Source of the DNA: Actinoalloteichus hymeniacidonis
GTDB taxonomy: Bacteria > Actinomycetota > Actinomycetes > Mycobacteriales > Pseudonocardiaceae
Assembly: GCF_014203365.1 (NCBI RefSeq)
Contig: NZ_JACHIS010000001.1
Location: forward strand, 5,642,001 to 5,706,000
Length of the DNA: 64,000 nt
Direction: 5' to 3'
How positions within the stretch are numbered: the first letter of the stretch is position 1; the number at the start of each line of letters is the position of its first letter. The notes below the pieces were generated by a model. It made no database searches and was not told where the DNA came from. It saw only the letters and a list, made by a program, of their open reading frames with translations. Positions 6,825-14,833 of this stretch are shown here, piece after piece. A program made the translations under genes and the position numbers.

Positions 6825-8045
6825 ATGGCTGGTCGAACACGCGCCAATGGGGAAGGATCGATATTCCCTTACCGAAACGGCTTCGGCGCCTACGTGTGGG
6901 TGCGTACTCCTACCGGAGACAAGAAGAGGAAATACGTTTACGGAAAGACCAGGGATGAGGTTCACGATAAGTGGGTGAAGCTTCATCAAGCAGCGAAGGC
7001 CGGTCCCGTAGCTACGGCAGTTCCTCGTCTTGATGAGTTCTTGCAATACTGGCTAACCGAGGTGATCAAGCCAAATCGCGCGCCATTGACTTTCGTGAAT
7101 TACGAACTGTTCGTCCGGTTGTACATCATCCCAGGATTGGGTGATCGGCGTCTGGACAGAATGCAGGTTCGCGACGTGCAGTCTTGGGTCAACAAGATTC
7201 CATCGATCTGCCAGTGCTGCGCCCAAGGCAAGGACGAGCGGCGCGCGTCCAAGGACCGGCGATGCTGCGCGCGCGGTGCCTGCTGTGGCGAGTCGCCGTC
7301 GTCGCGCACGGTCAGCGACATCCGGGCCTGCCTGAGGTCCGCTCTCTCACACGCGATCCGGGAGGAGCTGATCACGAAGAATGCCGCTGCTCTCGTCACG
7401 CTGCCGACCGTCCGCAAGCGCAAACACCGTGCGTGGTCCAGCGATGAAGTTCGGCGCTTCTTGGAGTCGGCACGCGATGGTGCTGATCCGATGTACGCGG
7501 GTTACGTCCTGGCGGTCGTGCTGGGTCTGCGGAAGGGTGAGGTCCTCGGGCTCACTTGGGACGCGGTGGACTTCGAAGCCAGAGAGCTGAGGATCAGCCA
7601 TCAACTCCAGCGAGCGAGTGGGGCGTTGCTGCATCGCGAGACGAAGACGGCGGCGTCCGACGACACGTTGCCGCTACCGGAGATCGTGGTGGCAGCACTG
7701 GTACGGCGGAGGCAGCAACAAGACGCCGACCGGCGGGCGCTCGGTAGCGGATGGCCTCCGGGGGGCCTGGTCTTCACAACGAAGTTCGGTGCTCCGGTTG
7801 ATCCTCGGAACTTCAACCGCTCGTGGGACCGTCGGCTCTCGAAGAGCGAGGTCCGCAAGATCACCGTGCATGACGCTCGACGCTCCTGCGCGACCCTGCT
7901 CGCAGACCTCGGCGTGCACCCTCGCGTGATCATGCGGATCCTCCGCCATGCCCAAGTGGGCGTGACGATGGAGATCTACACTCAGGCATCGTCGAAGGCG
8001 ACGCAGGCAGCCTTGATACGACTGGGGGAAAGCCTCGACGGGTAA
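6825..8045 (+). CDS. int: Tyrosine site-specific integrase
   Basis: 406 residues from ATG 6825, one base after the excisionase stop; an in-frame upstream start (6786) lies inside xis and is unlikely. The N-terminal arm-binding domain (GSIFPYRNGFGAYVWV) is followed by a core-binding SAM-like domain and the catalytic domain. Arg236, Lys274, His349, Arg352, His375 and Tyr385 form the expected catalytic set. A Cys-rich insertion (residues 129-154; eight cysteines) lies in the core-binding domain, a feature I recall from pSAM2-type actinomycete integrases. It recombines attP with the tRNA 3' end to integrate the element. Confidence 0.93.
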   Translation: MAGRTRANGEGSIFPYRNGFGAYVWVRTPTGDKKRKYVYGKTRDEVHDKWVKLHQAAKAGPVATAVPRLDEFLQYWLTEVIKPNRAPLTFVNYELFVRLYIIPGLGDRRLDRMQVRDVQSWVNKIPSICQCCAQGKDERRASKDRRCCARGACCGESPSSRTVSDIRACLRSALSHAIREELITKNAAALVTLPTVRKRKHRAWSSDEVRRFLESARDGADPMYAGYVLAVVLGLRKGEVLGLTWDAVDFEARELRISHQLQRASGALLHRETKTAASDDTLPLPEIVVAALVRRRQQQDADRRALGSGWPPGGLVFTTKFGAPVDPRNFNRSWDRRLSKSEVRKITVHDARRSCATLLADLGVHPRVIMRILRHAQVGVTMEIYTQASSKATQAALIRLGESLDG

Positions 8046-8046
8046 G

Positions 8047-8070
8047 GCTGCTGTACTTCGCTGCTGTACT
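8047..8070. repeat. Two 11-bp direct repeats beside int
   Basis: GCTGCTGTACT occurs at 8047-8057 and again at 8060-8070, a 13-bp period, in the short gap between the integrase stop and the tRNA. Such direct repeats flanking an att core are typical arm-type binding sites for a tyrosine integrase. The assignment is inferred from position. Confidence 0.5.
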
Positions 8071-8076
8071 CATGAA

Positions 8077-8111
8077 AGCGGCCCGGCTCCCTCACGGGAA
8101 ACCGGGCCGCT
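8077..8111 (-). terminator. Terminator of tRNA-Ala (possibly bidirectional)
   Basis: AGCGGCCCGG (8077-8086) pairs with CCGGGCCGCT (8102-8111); read on the minus strand the hairpin is followed by TTCATG just downstream of the tRNA. It lies in the convergent gap between int and the tRNA and could stop both transcripts. Confidence 0.65.
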
Positions 8112-8120
8112 GACCTGGGG

Positions 8121-8193
8121 TGGAGCTGCGGGGAATCGAACCCCGGACCTTCTCGATGCGAACGAGACGCGCTACCAACTGCGCTACAGCCCC
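8121..8193 (-). tRNA. tRNA-Ala (anticodon CGC)
   Basis: A 73-base cloverleaf on the minus strand. The acceptor stem GGGGCTG/CAGCTCC has G3 opposite U70, the identity pair of tRNA-Ala. The anticodon stem TCTCG/CGAGA encloses the loop TTCGCAT, giving anticodon CGC (codon GCG). The T arm reads GGTTCGATTCC and CCA is not encoded. Its 3' end faces the integrase gene and is the likely attachment site of the element. Confidence 0.95.
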
Positions 8194-8263
8194 TGGTGCT
8201 TGGTGCCTGGGAAGCATAGCAGGGCGCGATCGGCGTCCCACGCACCCCCCGGCACCGCGATGG

Positions 8264-9088
8264 TCATTCCCCGGCTGCCCGGCGGAAGGTCATCGGTAGT
8301 GGCGAATCGAGGTCGTCGAAGGCCGGGTCGTCGTCGTCCAGTTCGAGGGCGTAGGTGCCTTCGAGCGAGGGGCGACGAGACAGTTCGGATTCGCCTTGCG
8401 CGACGGTCACGCCGGTCCGCGTCGGCAGGCCGTCATCGTCGACCTCGCCGACCTCGCCGACGGTCCGCACCTGACCACCGTGCAGGAGGTGATCGCGGCG
8501 CTGGGCCTCGGCGACCCTGGCGGTTCGCCTGCGGCGCACTGCTTCTTCGATGCGCACCTGCCTGCGCAGGTAGACGAGGTATCCGATGAAGGTGAGGTCG
8601 ATGGCGCCGTGTGCCCACCAGATCAACGGGGACAGCAGGCCCGCCAGTACGCCGGTGGTGACGGCGGCGAGCAGCAACAGGACCACGATGCGCTGGCGCA
8701 GTGCGTACTTGGCACGTGCCAGGTCGGCCGCCGCCTCGGGGTCGAAGCCGCCTCGGCCGGGACGGTAGCGTCGGCCCGCTCGGCTGTCGTCGGCGTGCAG
8801 GGTCCGCCATTCCTCTGCGTCACCCTGGTCGTCGTACTCGTCGAGCTCGTCGTAGCCGTCCTCGGATTCCGACATGTCGCGGTCTCCCTCCAAGTTGGCC
8901 ACGACCTTCGAGCGCTCCTGTTGGTCTCGGTGATTCGTCGACGGTGTGTTCTTCCCTCGACGAAGAACCCTTGCTTCCAGGGCGGAGTCGGCGGTCCGCG
9001 CGACCTCCTGCCGTCGCCGGGCGATCATCGGCACGAGCACGACAAGCCAGGCCAGCGCCAAGGCCGCGAAAATCAACGAACTCGGCAT
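8264..9088 (-). CDS. sepX: Divisome membrane protein SepX / GlpR
   Basis: 274 residues, ATG at 9088 with GGAGGTGAG nine bases upstream. Topology: membrane helix at residues 3-22, an acidic cytosolic stretch rich in Glu/Asp/Tyr (74-95), two more helices near 134-152 and 155-173, then a basic helix and a disordered acidic tail. This matches the actinobacterial protein called SepX in Streptomyces and GlpR in Corynebacterium (Rv0996 in M. tuberculosis), which sits at the septum and, in corynebacteria, anchors the gephyrin-like protein Glp to FtsZ. The glp gene is two genes upstream, as in mycobacteria, which supports the assignment. Confidence 0.82.
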   Translation of the reverse strand: MPSSLIFAALALAWLVVLVPMIARRRQEVARTADSALEARVLRRGKNTPSTNHRDQQERSKVVANLEGDRDMSESEDGYDELDEYDDQGDAEEWRTLHADDSRAGRRYRPGRGGFDPEAAADLARAKYALRQRIVVLLLLAAVTTGVLAGLLSPLIWWAHGAIDLTFIGYLVYLRRQVRIEEAVRRRRTARVAEAQRRDHLLHGGQVRTVGEVGEVDDDGLPTRTGVTVAQGESELSRRPSLEGTYALELDDDDPAFDDLDSPLPMTFRRAAGE

Positions 9089-9456
9089 GATCCGCTCACC
9101 TCCCCCACCCACAGAAACATGCGTATTCCCTCGTCACGCTAACCACAGCAGTAACACCTACGTCGGAGGCGCGCCGAGCTGACAGGCCCCGCAGACTGTG
9201 TTAAAGATCGCCCATTCGGGTTACTGGCACGACCGTCCAGCATTACCTTTCTGGCTGTTCGGACAGCGGGAGACGGGCCGACTCGAGCCCGCCCACCGGC
9301 AGTACCGGAGGCGCCGATCTTCGCAGATGAATGAGATGAAGGACACAGCTTATCGCTCGTCGTCGGGCCTGCCTCGAGAACTGTCGAAGGACTCGGTCGA
9401 CCGACGGGTAGCCATCGTGGACGAATCGTTGGCAGCAGAACCACGATCAGGCTCGA
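9089..9456 (-). other. Gene-free gap upstream of sepX
   Basis: No convincing coding frame on either strand, and GC is lower than in the flanking genes. It probably carries the sepX promoter; I could not pick a good -35/-10 pair. Confidence 0.4.
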
Positions 9457-10104
9457 TCAAGCCCACTCGGCGGAGCCCGCACGCACCAGGGCAGCCGACG
9501 CGCTCTCTCGGACGTCCTCCGCAGTGATCGCGAGACACAGGTGGTCCCGCCACATCTCGGCGACGTAGAGATAGCGCTCGAACAGGCCTTCGCGGCGGAA
9601 CCCGACCTTCTCCAGAATTCGCAGGCTCGCAGCGTTGTCCGGTCGCACCGTGGCTTCGAGGCGGTGCAGCTCGGCTGCGCCGAAACAGTGGTCGACCACC
9701 ATCGCCAGCGCAGCGGTGCCGACGCCGCCACCGGTCATCGTCCTGCTCACCCAGTAGCCGACCCAGCCCGAGCACAATGCACCGCGCACGATGTTGCCGA
9801 CGGTGATCTGCCCGACGAACCGGCCATCCACCAGGATCGCGAACGGCAGGGTCGAGCCATGTCTGGCCAGCCGCCGCATCGCGCCCCACTGCCCCGGCCA
9901 GGACAACAACGTGTTGCGCTGCTCCCAACCCTCCGGCGCCGAGGGTTCCCACGTCTCGAGGTGGTCTCGCTCGGCCAGCCGGATCTGGCTCCACTCCGGA
10001 CCGTCCCACAACCGGGGAGTCCGTAAGGTCACCGTCCCGGCCGGGACCACCAGGCCGCTCAGCCTGGCAGGCCAGCCAGGATGTCCGTCGCCCTGCACAG
10101 GCAC
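9457..10104 (-). CDS. rimJ: GNAT acetyltransferase, RimJ-type
   Basis: 215 residues if GTG 10104 is the start; the reading frame continues further upstream but would overlap the hairpin and the end of glp. A GNAT fold of the RimJ/RimL group is visible: substrate-side motif ...FAILVDGRFVGQI, the acetyl-CoA loop region GGGVGTAALAMVV, and the late motif RPDNAASLRILEKVGFRREG. RimJ/RimL enzymes acetylate N-terminal Ala or Ser of ribosomal proteins; the exact target here is unknown. It keeps the same position between moeA1/glp and the SepX gene as Rv0995 in M. tuberculosis. Confidence 0.85.
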   Translation of the reverse strand: MPVQGDGHPGWPARLSGLVVPAGTVTLRTPRLWDGPEWSQIRLAERDHLETWEPSAPEGWEQRNTLLSWPGQWGAMRRLARHGSTLPFAILVDGRFVGQITVGNIVRGALCSGWVGYWVSRTMTGGGVGTAALAMVVDHCFGAAELHRLEATVRPDNAASLRILEKVGFRREGLFERYLYVAEMWRDHLCLAITAEDVRESASAALVRAGSAEWA

Positions 10105-10154
10105 AGTATGTCGATCGTTCTCACTTCTCCGTTGCGAGCAGGCGGAGAACATCG

Positions 10155-10191
10155 GAGCATTCACCCGAACGTCGGTGTCGGGCGAATGCTC
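10155..10191 (-). terminator. Hairpin at the end of glp
   Basis: A 14-bp inverted repeat with one mismatch (10155-10168 with 10178-10191) and a nine-base loop overlaps the glp stop codon. There is no U-run, so it would be a U-less actinobacterial-type terminator or an mRNA-stability element between glp and rimJ. Confidence 0.5.
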
Positions 10192-11413
10192 AGGCTCGTT
10201 GGGCGAGGAAACTGACCTGCACCTCGTCACCTGCCGTGAGCTCGGTCACTTCCTCATCGACGACGATGAGGCAGTTCGCCTCGGCCAGTGACGCCAACAG
10301 GTGCGAGCCGCCTGCCCCGACCGGTTGCACCAGGTACTGCTCGCTGCCTCGGTCCCGAAGGAGCTGGCCCCGGAGGTAGCCGCGCCGGTCCGCTGTGGAG
10401 CTGACCGGCGAGAGCAGCTCTGCTGTGATCACCCGACGGTAGGGGTTGCTCTTGCCCAACGCGGCCCTGATCAGCGGTCGGACCAGCACCTCGAAGACCA
10501 CCAGCGCGCTCACCGGGTTGCCCGGCAGCAGGAAGGTCGGAACCCGATCCGGCCCCAACCTGCCGAAACCCTGGGTGGAGCCGGGATGAATCGCGACCCG
10601 GGACATGTCGATGTCACCCAGTTCCGCCAGCGTCGCGCGGACGTCCTTGCCGACCGTGCCGCCGACGCCGCCGACGATGACGACGACCTCGGAGAGCAGC
10701 AGCCGTCCCTCGACGACCTCGTGCAGCCGCCGTGTCTCCGCGCTGACGATGCCCACCCTGGTCACCTCGGCCCCGGCATCCCGGGCAGCTGCGGCGAGCG
10801 CATAGGTATTGACGTCGTAGACCTGGCCGCCGCCGGGTGTGCGGTCGATATCGACCAGCTCCTCACCCACCGAGATGATCGACACCCTCGGGCGGGGATG
10901 GACCAGCACCTTGTTCCGGCCGACCGCCGCGAGGAGGCCGACCTGGGCCGCGCCGATCACCGCGCCGCGCCGCACTGCCACGTCGCCGGTCTGGACGTCC
11001 TCCCCCTCACGCCGTACGAACGCGGCGGAGGGGACGGACTGGTTCACGGTGACCTTGGCCGGATGCTCGTCGGTGTAGTCCAACGGCACCACGGCATCGG
11101 CGAGCGTCGGCAGCGGCGCTCCGGTGTTGACCCGGACCAGTTGGCCCGGCTGGAGTCTTCGCGGCTGCCGCGAACCGGCGACGATCTCGCCGACCACCGG
11201 AAGGGTGATCGGCTGTTCCGCCGCCTGCTGTACGTCGACGCTGCGCACCGCGTAGCCGTCCACGGCAGCCTGGTCGAAACCAGGCAGGGCGCGTTCGGCC
11301 ACCACATCCTCGGCACAGAGCAGGCCCTGTGCCTCCGAGATGGCCACGCGGACCGGGGAGGGCCGCACGGCAGCGGCGAGCACCCTGGCCAACTGCTCGT
11401 CTACCGACCTCAT
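10190..11413 (-). CDS. glp: Gephyrin-like divisome protein Glp (MoeA paralogue)
   Basis: 407 residues, ATG at 11413. The whole MoeA fold is present: the LPGFDQAAVDGYA motif, the central MogA-like domain with ISVGEEL, and the C-terminal domain with LPGNPVSALV. The loop that reads GGVSVGxxD in functional MoeA is GGVGGTVGKDV here, so it is altered. In corynebacteria the MoeA paralogue Glp binds FtsZ and the membrane partner GlpR and links division to polar growth; the counterpart in M. tuberculosis is Rv0994 (moeA1). Synteny galU-glp-rimJ-sepX supports Glp rather than a molybdopterin enzyme. Molybdenum-cofactor activity cannot be excluded. Confidence 0.82.
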   Translation of the reverse strand: MRSVDEQLARVLAAAVRPSPVRVAISEAQGLLCAEDVVAERALPGFDQAAVDGYAVRSVDVQQAAEQPITLPVVGEIVAGSRQPRRLQPGQLVRVNTGAPLPTLADAVVPLDYTDEHPAKVTVNQSVPSAAFVRREGEDVQTGDVAVRRGAVIGAAQVGLLAAVGRNKVLVHPRPRVSIISVGEELVDIDRTPGGGQVYDVNTYALAAAARDAGAEVTRVGIVSAETRRLHEVVEGRLLLSEVVVIVGGVGGTVGKDVRATLAELGDIDMSRVAIHPGSTQGFGRLGPDRVPTFLLPGNPVSALVVFEVLVRPLIRAALGKSNPYRRVITAELLSPVSSTADRRGYLRGQLLRDRGSEQYLVQPVGAGGSHLLASLAEANCLIVVDEEVTELTAGDEVQVSFLAQRA

Positions 11414-11612
11414 CGTTATCGGACCTCACCGTTGTGCATGAGGGCGCTGCCCTCGGTTTCGAGAGCCTGTTCGGCGAACCCGCGAACCGACTGTGCGTTA
11501 CTCAGACGGTTTCTCGCGGGGCTGGTGCCAAGCGACGTATCCACCTGGATCTCCGCTCAATCGGAGTGGGTTCACGAAACACGCTTTGGGGAGTCCCGTC
11601 ACCCCGCGGCTT

Positions 11613-12509
11613 TCACCGCGCGACGTCGGACAACCTTTGACTCAACCATTCCCGCAGCTCGGGGCCATACTCGGGGTTCTCGAGTGCGAAGTCCACTGCG
11701 GCACGCAGAAAACCACCCGGGTTACCCAGGTCGTGGCGTCCGCCCCGGTGCACGACGACGTGTACGGGGTGACCTTCCTCGATCAGCAGCGCCACCGCGT
11801 CGGTGAGCTGCAATTCGCCGCCCGCGCCCGGTTCGATTCGCTCCAGGGCATCGAAAACGGCCCGGTCCAATAGGTAACGACCGGCAGCGGCGAAAGTGGA
11901 CGGTGCCGCCTCGGGGGCAGGCTTCTCCACCATGCCCTTGACCCGGAGTACGTCCTCGGTACCGGTGGGCTCGACGTCGAAGACGCCATAGGCAGAGATC
12001 TGTTCGCGCGGGATGTCGAAAGCGCAGAGCACACTGCCGCCGAACTGCTTGCGCACCTCGGCCATCTCGGTCAGGGCGCCGGTCGGCAACACCAGGTCGT
12101 CCGGCAGCAACACGGCGACCGCGTCGTCTTCCTCGGTCAGGTTCGGCAGGGCGCAGGCCACCGCGTGACCGAGTCCCAATGCCTTCTCCTGGATGGCCAC
12201 CTCGGCCTGCACCAGGGCGGGGGCGCGGCGCACCTTCGCCAGCAGGGCGTCCTTGCCCCGATCGGCGAGGGTCTGCTCCAAGTCCGGACGGCTTTGGAAG
12301 TGCTTGGCGACCGAGGACTTCTCAGGTGAGGTCACGATGACCAACCGCTCGGCGCCCGCCTCTGCGGCCTCGGCGGCCACGAGTTCGATGGCGGGTGTGT
12401 CGACCACGGGGAGAAGTTCCTTCGGCACCGACTTCGTAGTGGGGAGGAAGCGAGTCCCCAATCCTGCGGCGGGCACGATGGCTGTGCGGAAGGCACGCGT
12501 CGGGCTCAT
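11613..12509 (-). CDS. galU: UTP-glucose-1-phosphate uridylyltransferase
   Basis: 298 residues from ATG 12509 (a longer frame adds 14 residues without support). The nucleotidyltransferase signature PAAGLGTRFLPTTKSVPKELLPV is at residues 12-34, with VLLPDD for metal binding and EKP further on. It makes UDP-glucose from UTP and glucose-1-phosphate for cell-wall and glycan synthesis. It is the first gene of the leftward galU-glp-rimJ-sepX group and diverges from the cyclo-ligase gene; the shared promoter region is 12510-12614. Confidence 0.93.
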   Translation of the reverse strand: MSPTRAFRTAIVPAAGLGTRFLPTTKSVPKELLPVVDTPAIELVAAEAAEAGAERLVIVTSPEKSSVAKHFQSRPDLEQTLADRGKDALLAKVRRAPALVQAEVAIQEKALGLGHAVACALPNLTEEDDAVAVLLPDDLVLPTGALTEMAEVRKQFGGSVLCAFDIPREQISAYGVFDVEPTGTEDVLRVKGMVEKPAPEAAPSTFAAAGRYLLDRAVFDALERIEPGAGGELQLTDAVALLIEEGHPVHVVVHRGGRHDLGNPGGFLRAAVDFALENPEYGPELREWLSQRLSDVAR

Positions 12510-12614
12510 GGCTGTGGAGCCTATCGTCAGGGCCGATTCGCGACGACGCAATCATGATCGTCGATACACGGTGCGCGACCATCGGCGGGCCGATTGCGAA
12601 GTATCGTCGAGGTC

Positions 12615-13229
12615 ATGACCGCCGATCGGCGTCCCACGCCCGCTGCCGAGACCACCAAGGGGCAGTGGCGGACCCGACTGAAGGCGGCCCGGCGCGCGAT
12701 CCCCGCCACATCACGGGCAGCCGAGGCTTCGGCGCTGGTCACGGCTCTGTTGGCCAAAGGACCTGAGCTCACGGGCACGACCGTCTGCGCCTACCTACCG
12801 GTAGGATCGGAACCTGGCTCGCCCGAGATGGTCGAGTCGCTGCATCAGAGTGGCATCCGTGTCCTGCTCCCCGTGGTCGGCGCGCAAGGCCCGCTGGACT
12901 GGGCGGTCTACACCGGCCGGGACGGCCTGCGACCCGGCCCGTTCGGACTACAGGAGCCAGCAGGCCCGAGGCTGGGGTGCGCTGCGATTCGCACGGCAGG
13001 GTTGTTGCTGGTCCCCGCGCTGGCCGTGGACCGAAGCGGAGTACGGCTGGGCAGGGGCGGCGGGTACTACGATCGATCGTTGCCCGCTGTCGATCCGAGG
13101 GCAACGCTGGCGGGAGTAGTGCGCGATGAGGAGTTTCTCGACGATCGGCTCCCGGCCGAACCGCACGATGTCCTGATGACCTCGGTGTTGACTCCACACG
13201 GCGGTCTGCGTTCGCTGGTGAGCGGCTAG
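12615..13229 (+). CDS. 5-formyltetrahydrofolate cyclo-ligase
   Basis: 204 residues from ATG 12615. The family motif GRGGGYYDR near residue 143 and the N-terminal KxxWRTRLKAARRAI region are clear. The enzyme uses ATP to turn 5-formyl-THF into 5,10-methenyl-THF, returning folate to the one-carbon pool. The gene diverges from galU and precedes the FmdB-type gene, the arrangement seen for Rv0992c-Rv0991c in M. tuberculosis. Length is usual for the family. Confidence 0.92.
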   Translation: MTADRRPTPAAETTKGQWRTRLKAARRAIPATSRAAEASALVTALLAKGPELTGTTVCAYLPVGSEPGSPEMVESLHQSGIRVLLPVVGAQGPLDWAVYTGRDGLRPGPFGLQEPAGPRLGCAAIRTAGLLLVPALAVDRSGVRLGRGGGYYDRSLPAVDPRATLAGVVRDEEFLDDRLPAEPHDVLMTSVLTPHGGLRSLVSG

Positions 13230-13328
13230 CGGCGCGAACCAAGGTTTGCGTAGTCGTTGAGAATAGGCGCATTATTCATCTGGCACTCCCACTCGATGAG
13301 TGCCAGCAGATGTCCCGGAGGAAACGCT

Positions 13329-13718
13329 GTGCCCACTTACCAGTACGCGTGCACCGCTTGCGACCACCGCTTCGAGGCGGTGCAGAGCTTCAGCGAGTCG
13401 TCGCTCACCGAGTGCCCGGAGTGCCAGGGCAGGCTGCGCAAGCTCTTCTCCTCGGTGGGCATCGTGTTCAAGGGCAGCGGCTTCTACCGCACCGACAGCC
13501 GCAGCGGCAATGGCGACGGCGCGACCTCGACGGTGAAGTCGGAGTCCAGCTCGTCCACTGAGAAGAAGTCCGACTCCGGTACCTCGAAGTCGACGGAGAG
13601 CAGCTCCTCCACGTCGAGCACGTCGAGCACCTCGGGTTCCTCCGGTTCGTCGAGTAGTTCGTCCGGCTCGGGCAGCTCCAGCAGTGGCGCGAAGGCTGCG
13701 GCGACGTCCTCCTCCTGA
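13329..13718 (+). CDS. ruc: FmdB-type zinc-ribbon protein, Ruc-like chaperone
   Basis: 129 residues from GTG 13329 with GGAGG ribosome site. The start PTYQYACTACDHRF and the second knuckle CPECQGRL form two CxxC pairs of an FmdB zinc ribbon; FKGSGFYRTD follows. The C-terminal half is a disordered Ser/Thr/Gly-rich tail (about residues 68-129). The orthologous position in M. tuberculosis is Rv0991c, a redox-regulated chaperone named Ruc, which also has an FmdB-type ribbon and a disordered tail. The chaperone function here is inferred from this similarity and synteny. Confidence 0.82.
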   Translation: MPTYQYACTACDHRFEAVQSFSESSLTECPECQGRLRKLFSSVGIVFKGSGFYRTDSRSGNGDGATSTVKSESSSSTEKKSDSGTSKSTESSSSTSSTSSTSGSSGSSSSSSGSGSSSSGAKAAATSSS

Positions 13719-14051
13719 TCCGATACCCCGCCCGTCGACATACGGGCGCGCGGACGCCCAGGCCAGGGCTGTGACGGTGCGGTAGCCGACCGACGCATCG
13801 TCACGGCCGCCTGGCCACATCGCACGCTCCCCCGCCGAGTCGCCACCGGCGCCGCAGCTGCGCTGCCACTCGTCTACGTCTCTCGCTTATACCGCCGAAG
13901 CGCCCATCGGCTCTTCGCCTGCGGCACTGACTCCGCGTAGTTGTCCACAACCGCCGAGTTGTCCACAGATCTGCTCTCACGACGTCCCCACCCTCAGCCG
14001 GGCGCCTAGCGTCGGCAAGGTCGATTGATCGGACCCGGTGGGGAGGCAGAG
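13719..14051 (+). other. Intergenic region with DnaA-box pair
   Basis: 333 bp without a supported gene. The last 110 bp carry two DnaA boxes (13941-13967) ahead of the SAF-domain gene. The remainder shows no terminator or promoter that I can name. Confidence 0.5.
13941..13967 (+). promoter_or_regulatory. Two tandem DnaA boxes
   Basis: TTGTCCACA at 13941-13949 and again at 13959-13967, same strand, 18 bp apart. This is the consensus DnaA box of high-GC actinobacteria. The pair lies about 90 bp upstream of the SAF-domain gene, so it may be a DnaA-regulated promoter or a titration site away from oriC. Confidence 0.65.
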
Positions 14052-14705
14052 ATGGCATCCGGACGACTGAGCCCCGCGCTGCGCGACCGGCTGCGCAGTC
14101 TCATTCCAGGCAGCCGGTGGGTACGCGTGGTGCTATTGCGCCGCTTCCTCGCCGTCACGCTGGTGACGCTGGCCTGCGCCCTGGCCCTGCTGGAGAGTCG
14201 CCCCGACGAGCAGGCCACGGTGCCCGCGTTGTTCGCCACCCGTGACTTGGCCCCCGGCGCCGTGCTCCGTGACGCCGATGTCCGCCCGGGGCGACTACCC
14301 GAGGGCGCGGCGCCGAACGGCCTGCTCGCCGAGCCCACCGACATCGTGGGCAAGGTGCTCGCGGGCGGCGCACGCCGGGGCGAGGCGCTCACCGACGTCC
14401 GAATCGTCGGCAGACAACTGACCACGCTCACGGTGGGTACCCACAGCGCGTCCGCCGTGGGGATCCGGCTGGCCGATGGCGAGCTGGCCGAGCTGCTGCA
14501 CCCCGGCAAACGGGTGGATGTGGTGTCGATCGATCCCGATCTCGGCGAGGGCGCGGTGCTGGCCGAGGATGCGGTCGTCGTCTCGGTCCGACCGCACGAA
14601 CCCGGGGATAACAGCAGGTTGATCGTGGTCGCCTTACCCGGCGATATCGCCCCCGAGGTGGCATCGGCCTCGCTGGTCAACGACATGACGATCACGCTGG
14701 GTTGA
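14052..14705 (+). CDS. SAF-domain membrane protein (CpaB/RcpC-like)
   Basis: 217 residues from ATG 14052 with GGGAGG ribosome site. A basic N-terminus is followed by one membrane helix (about 32-52: LLRRFLAVTLVTLACALALL). The SAF domain starts at VPALFATRDLAPGAVL and contains DADVRPGRLPEG and later LHPGKRVDVV, as in Flp-pilus assembly CpaB/RcpC proteins. No pilus genes are nearby, so a role in pilus assembly is uncertain. It resembles the single SAF proteins that often sit beside mscL in actinobacteria (family knowledge). Confidence 0.78.
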   Translation: MASGRLSPALRDRLRSLIPGSRWVRVVLLRRFLAVTLVTLACALALLESRPDEQATVPALFATRDLAPGAVLRDADVRPGRLPEGAAPNGLLAEPTDIVGKVLAGGARRGEALTDVRIVGRQLTTLTVGTHSASAVGIRLADGELAELLHPGKRVDVVSIDPDLGEGAVLAEDAVVVSVRPHEPGDNSRLIVVALPGDIAPEVASASLVNDMTITLG

Positions 14706-14833
14706 CTATCGGTCGCTGACCGGAATGACACCGGCGCCATCGATTGACTACCGTTCCCGGCGGATACCAACGCGGAGTAGGTCACCGTGAGCGATGACAG
14801 CTCTGTCGTTCCCCTGCCTGAAGAGAGAGACGG

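Larger units (their letters stand above)
1..8121 (+). mobile_element. AICE-type integrative conjugative element (right part)
   Basis: All genes from 215 to 8045 point right and form the modules expected of an actinomycete integrative and conjugative element of the pSAM2 type: small regulatory or accessory proteins, an FtsK/Tra double-stranded DNA translocase, Spd-like membrane proteins, a replication initiator, then excisionase and integrase at the end. The integrase stop lies 75 bp from the 3' end of tRNA-Ala(CGC), the classic AICE integration target. No duplicate of the tRNA 3' end is visible near position 1, so the left boundary lies outside the window and the start given here is only the window edge. 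Element class is inferred from gene content and order. Confidence 0.85.

Noticed and set aside
10301-11806. 501-codon plus-strand ORF opposite glp
   Set aside because: Shadow frame of glp with Arg/Asp/His-rich composition and no motif.
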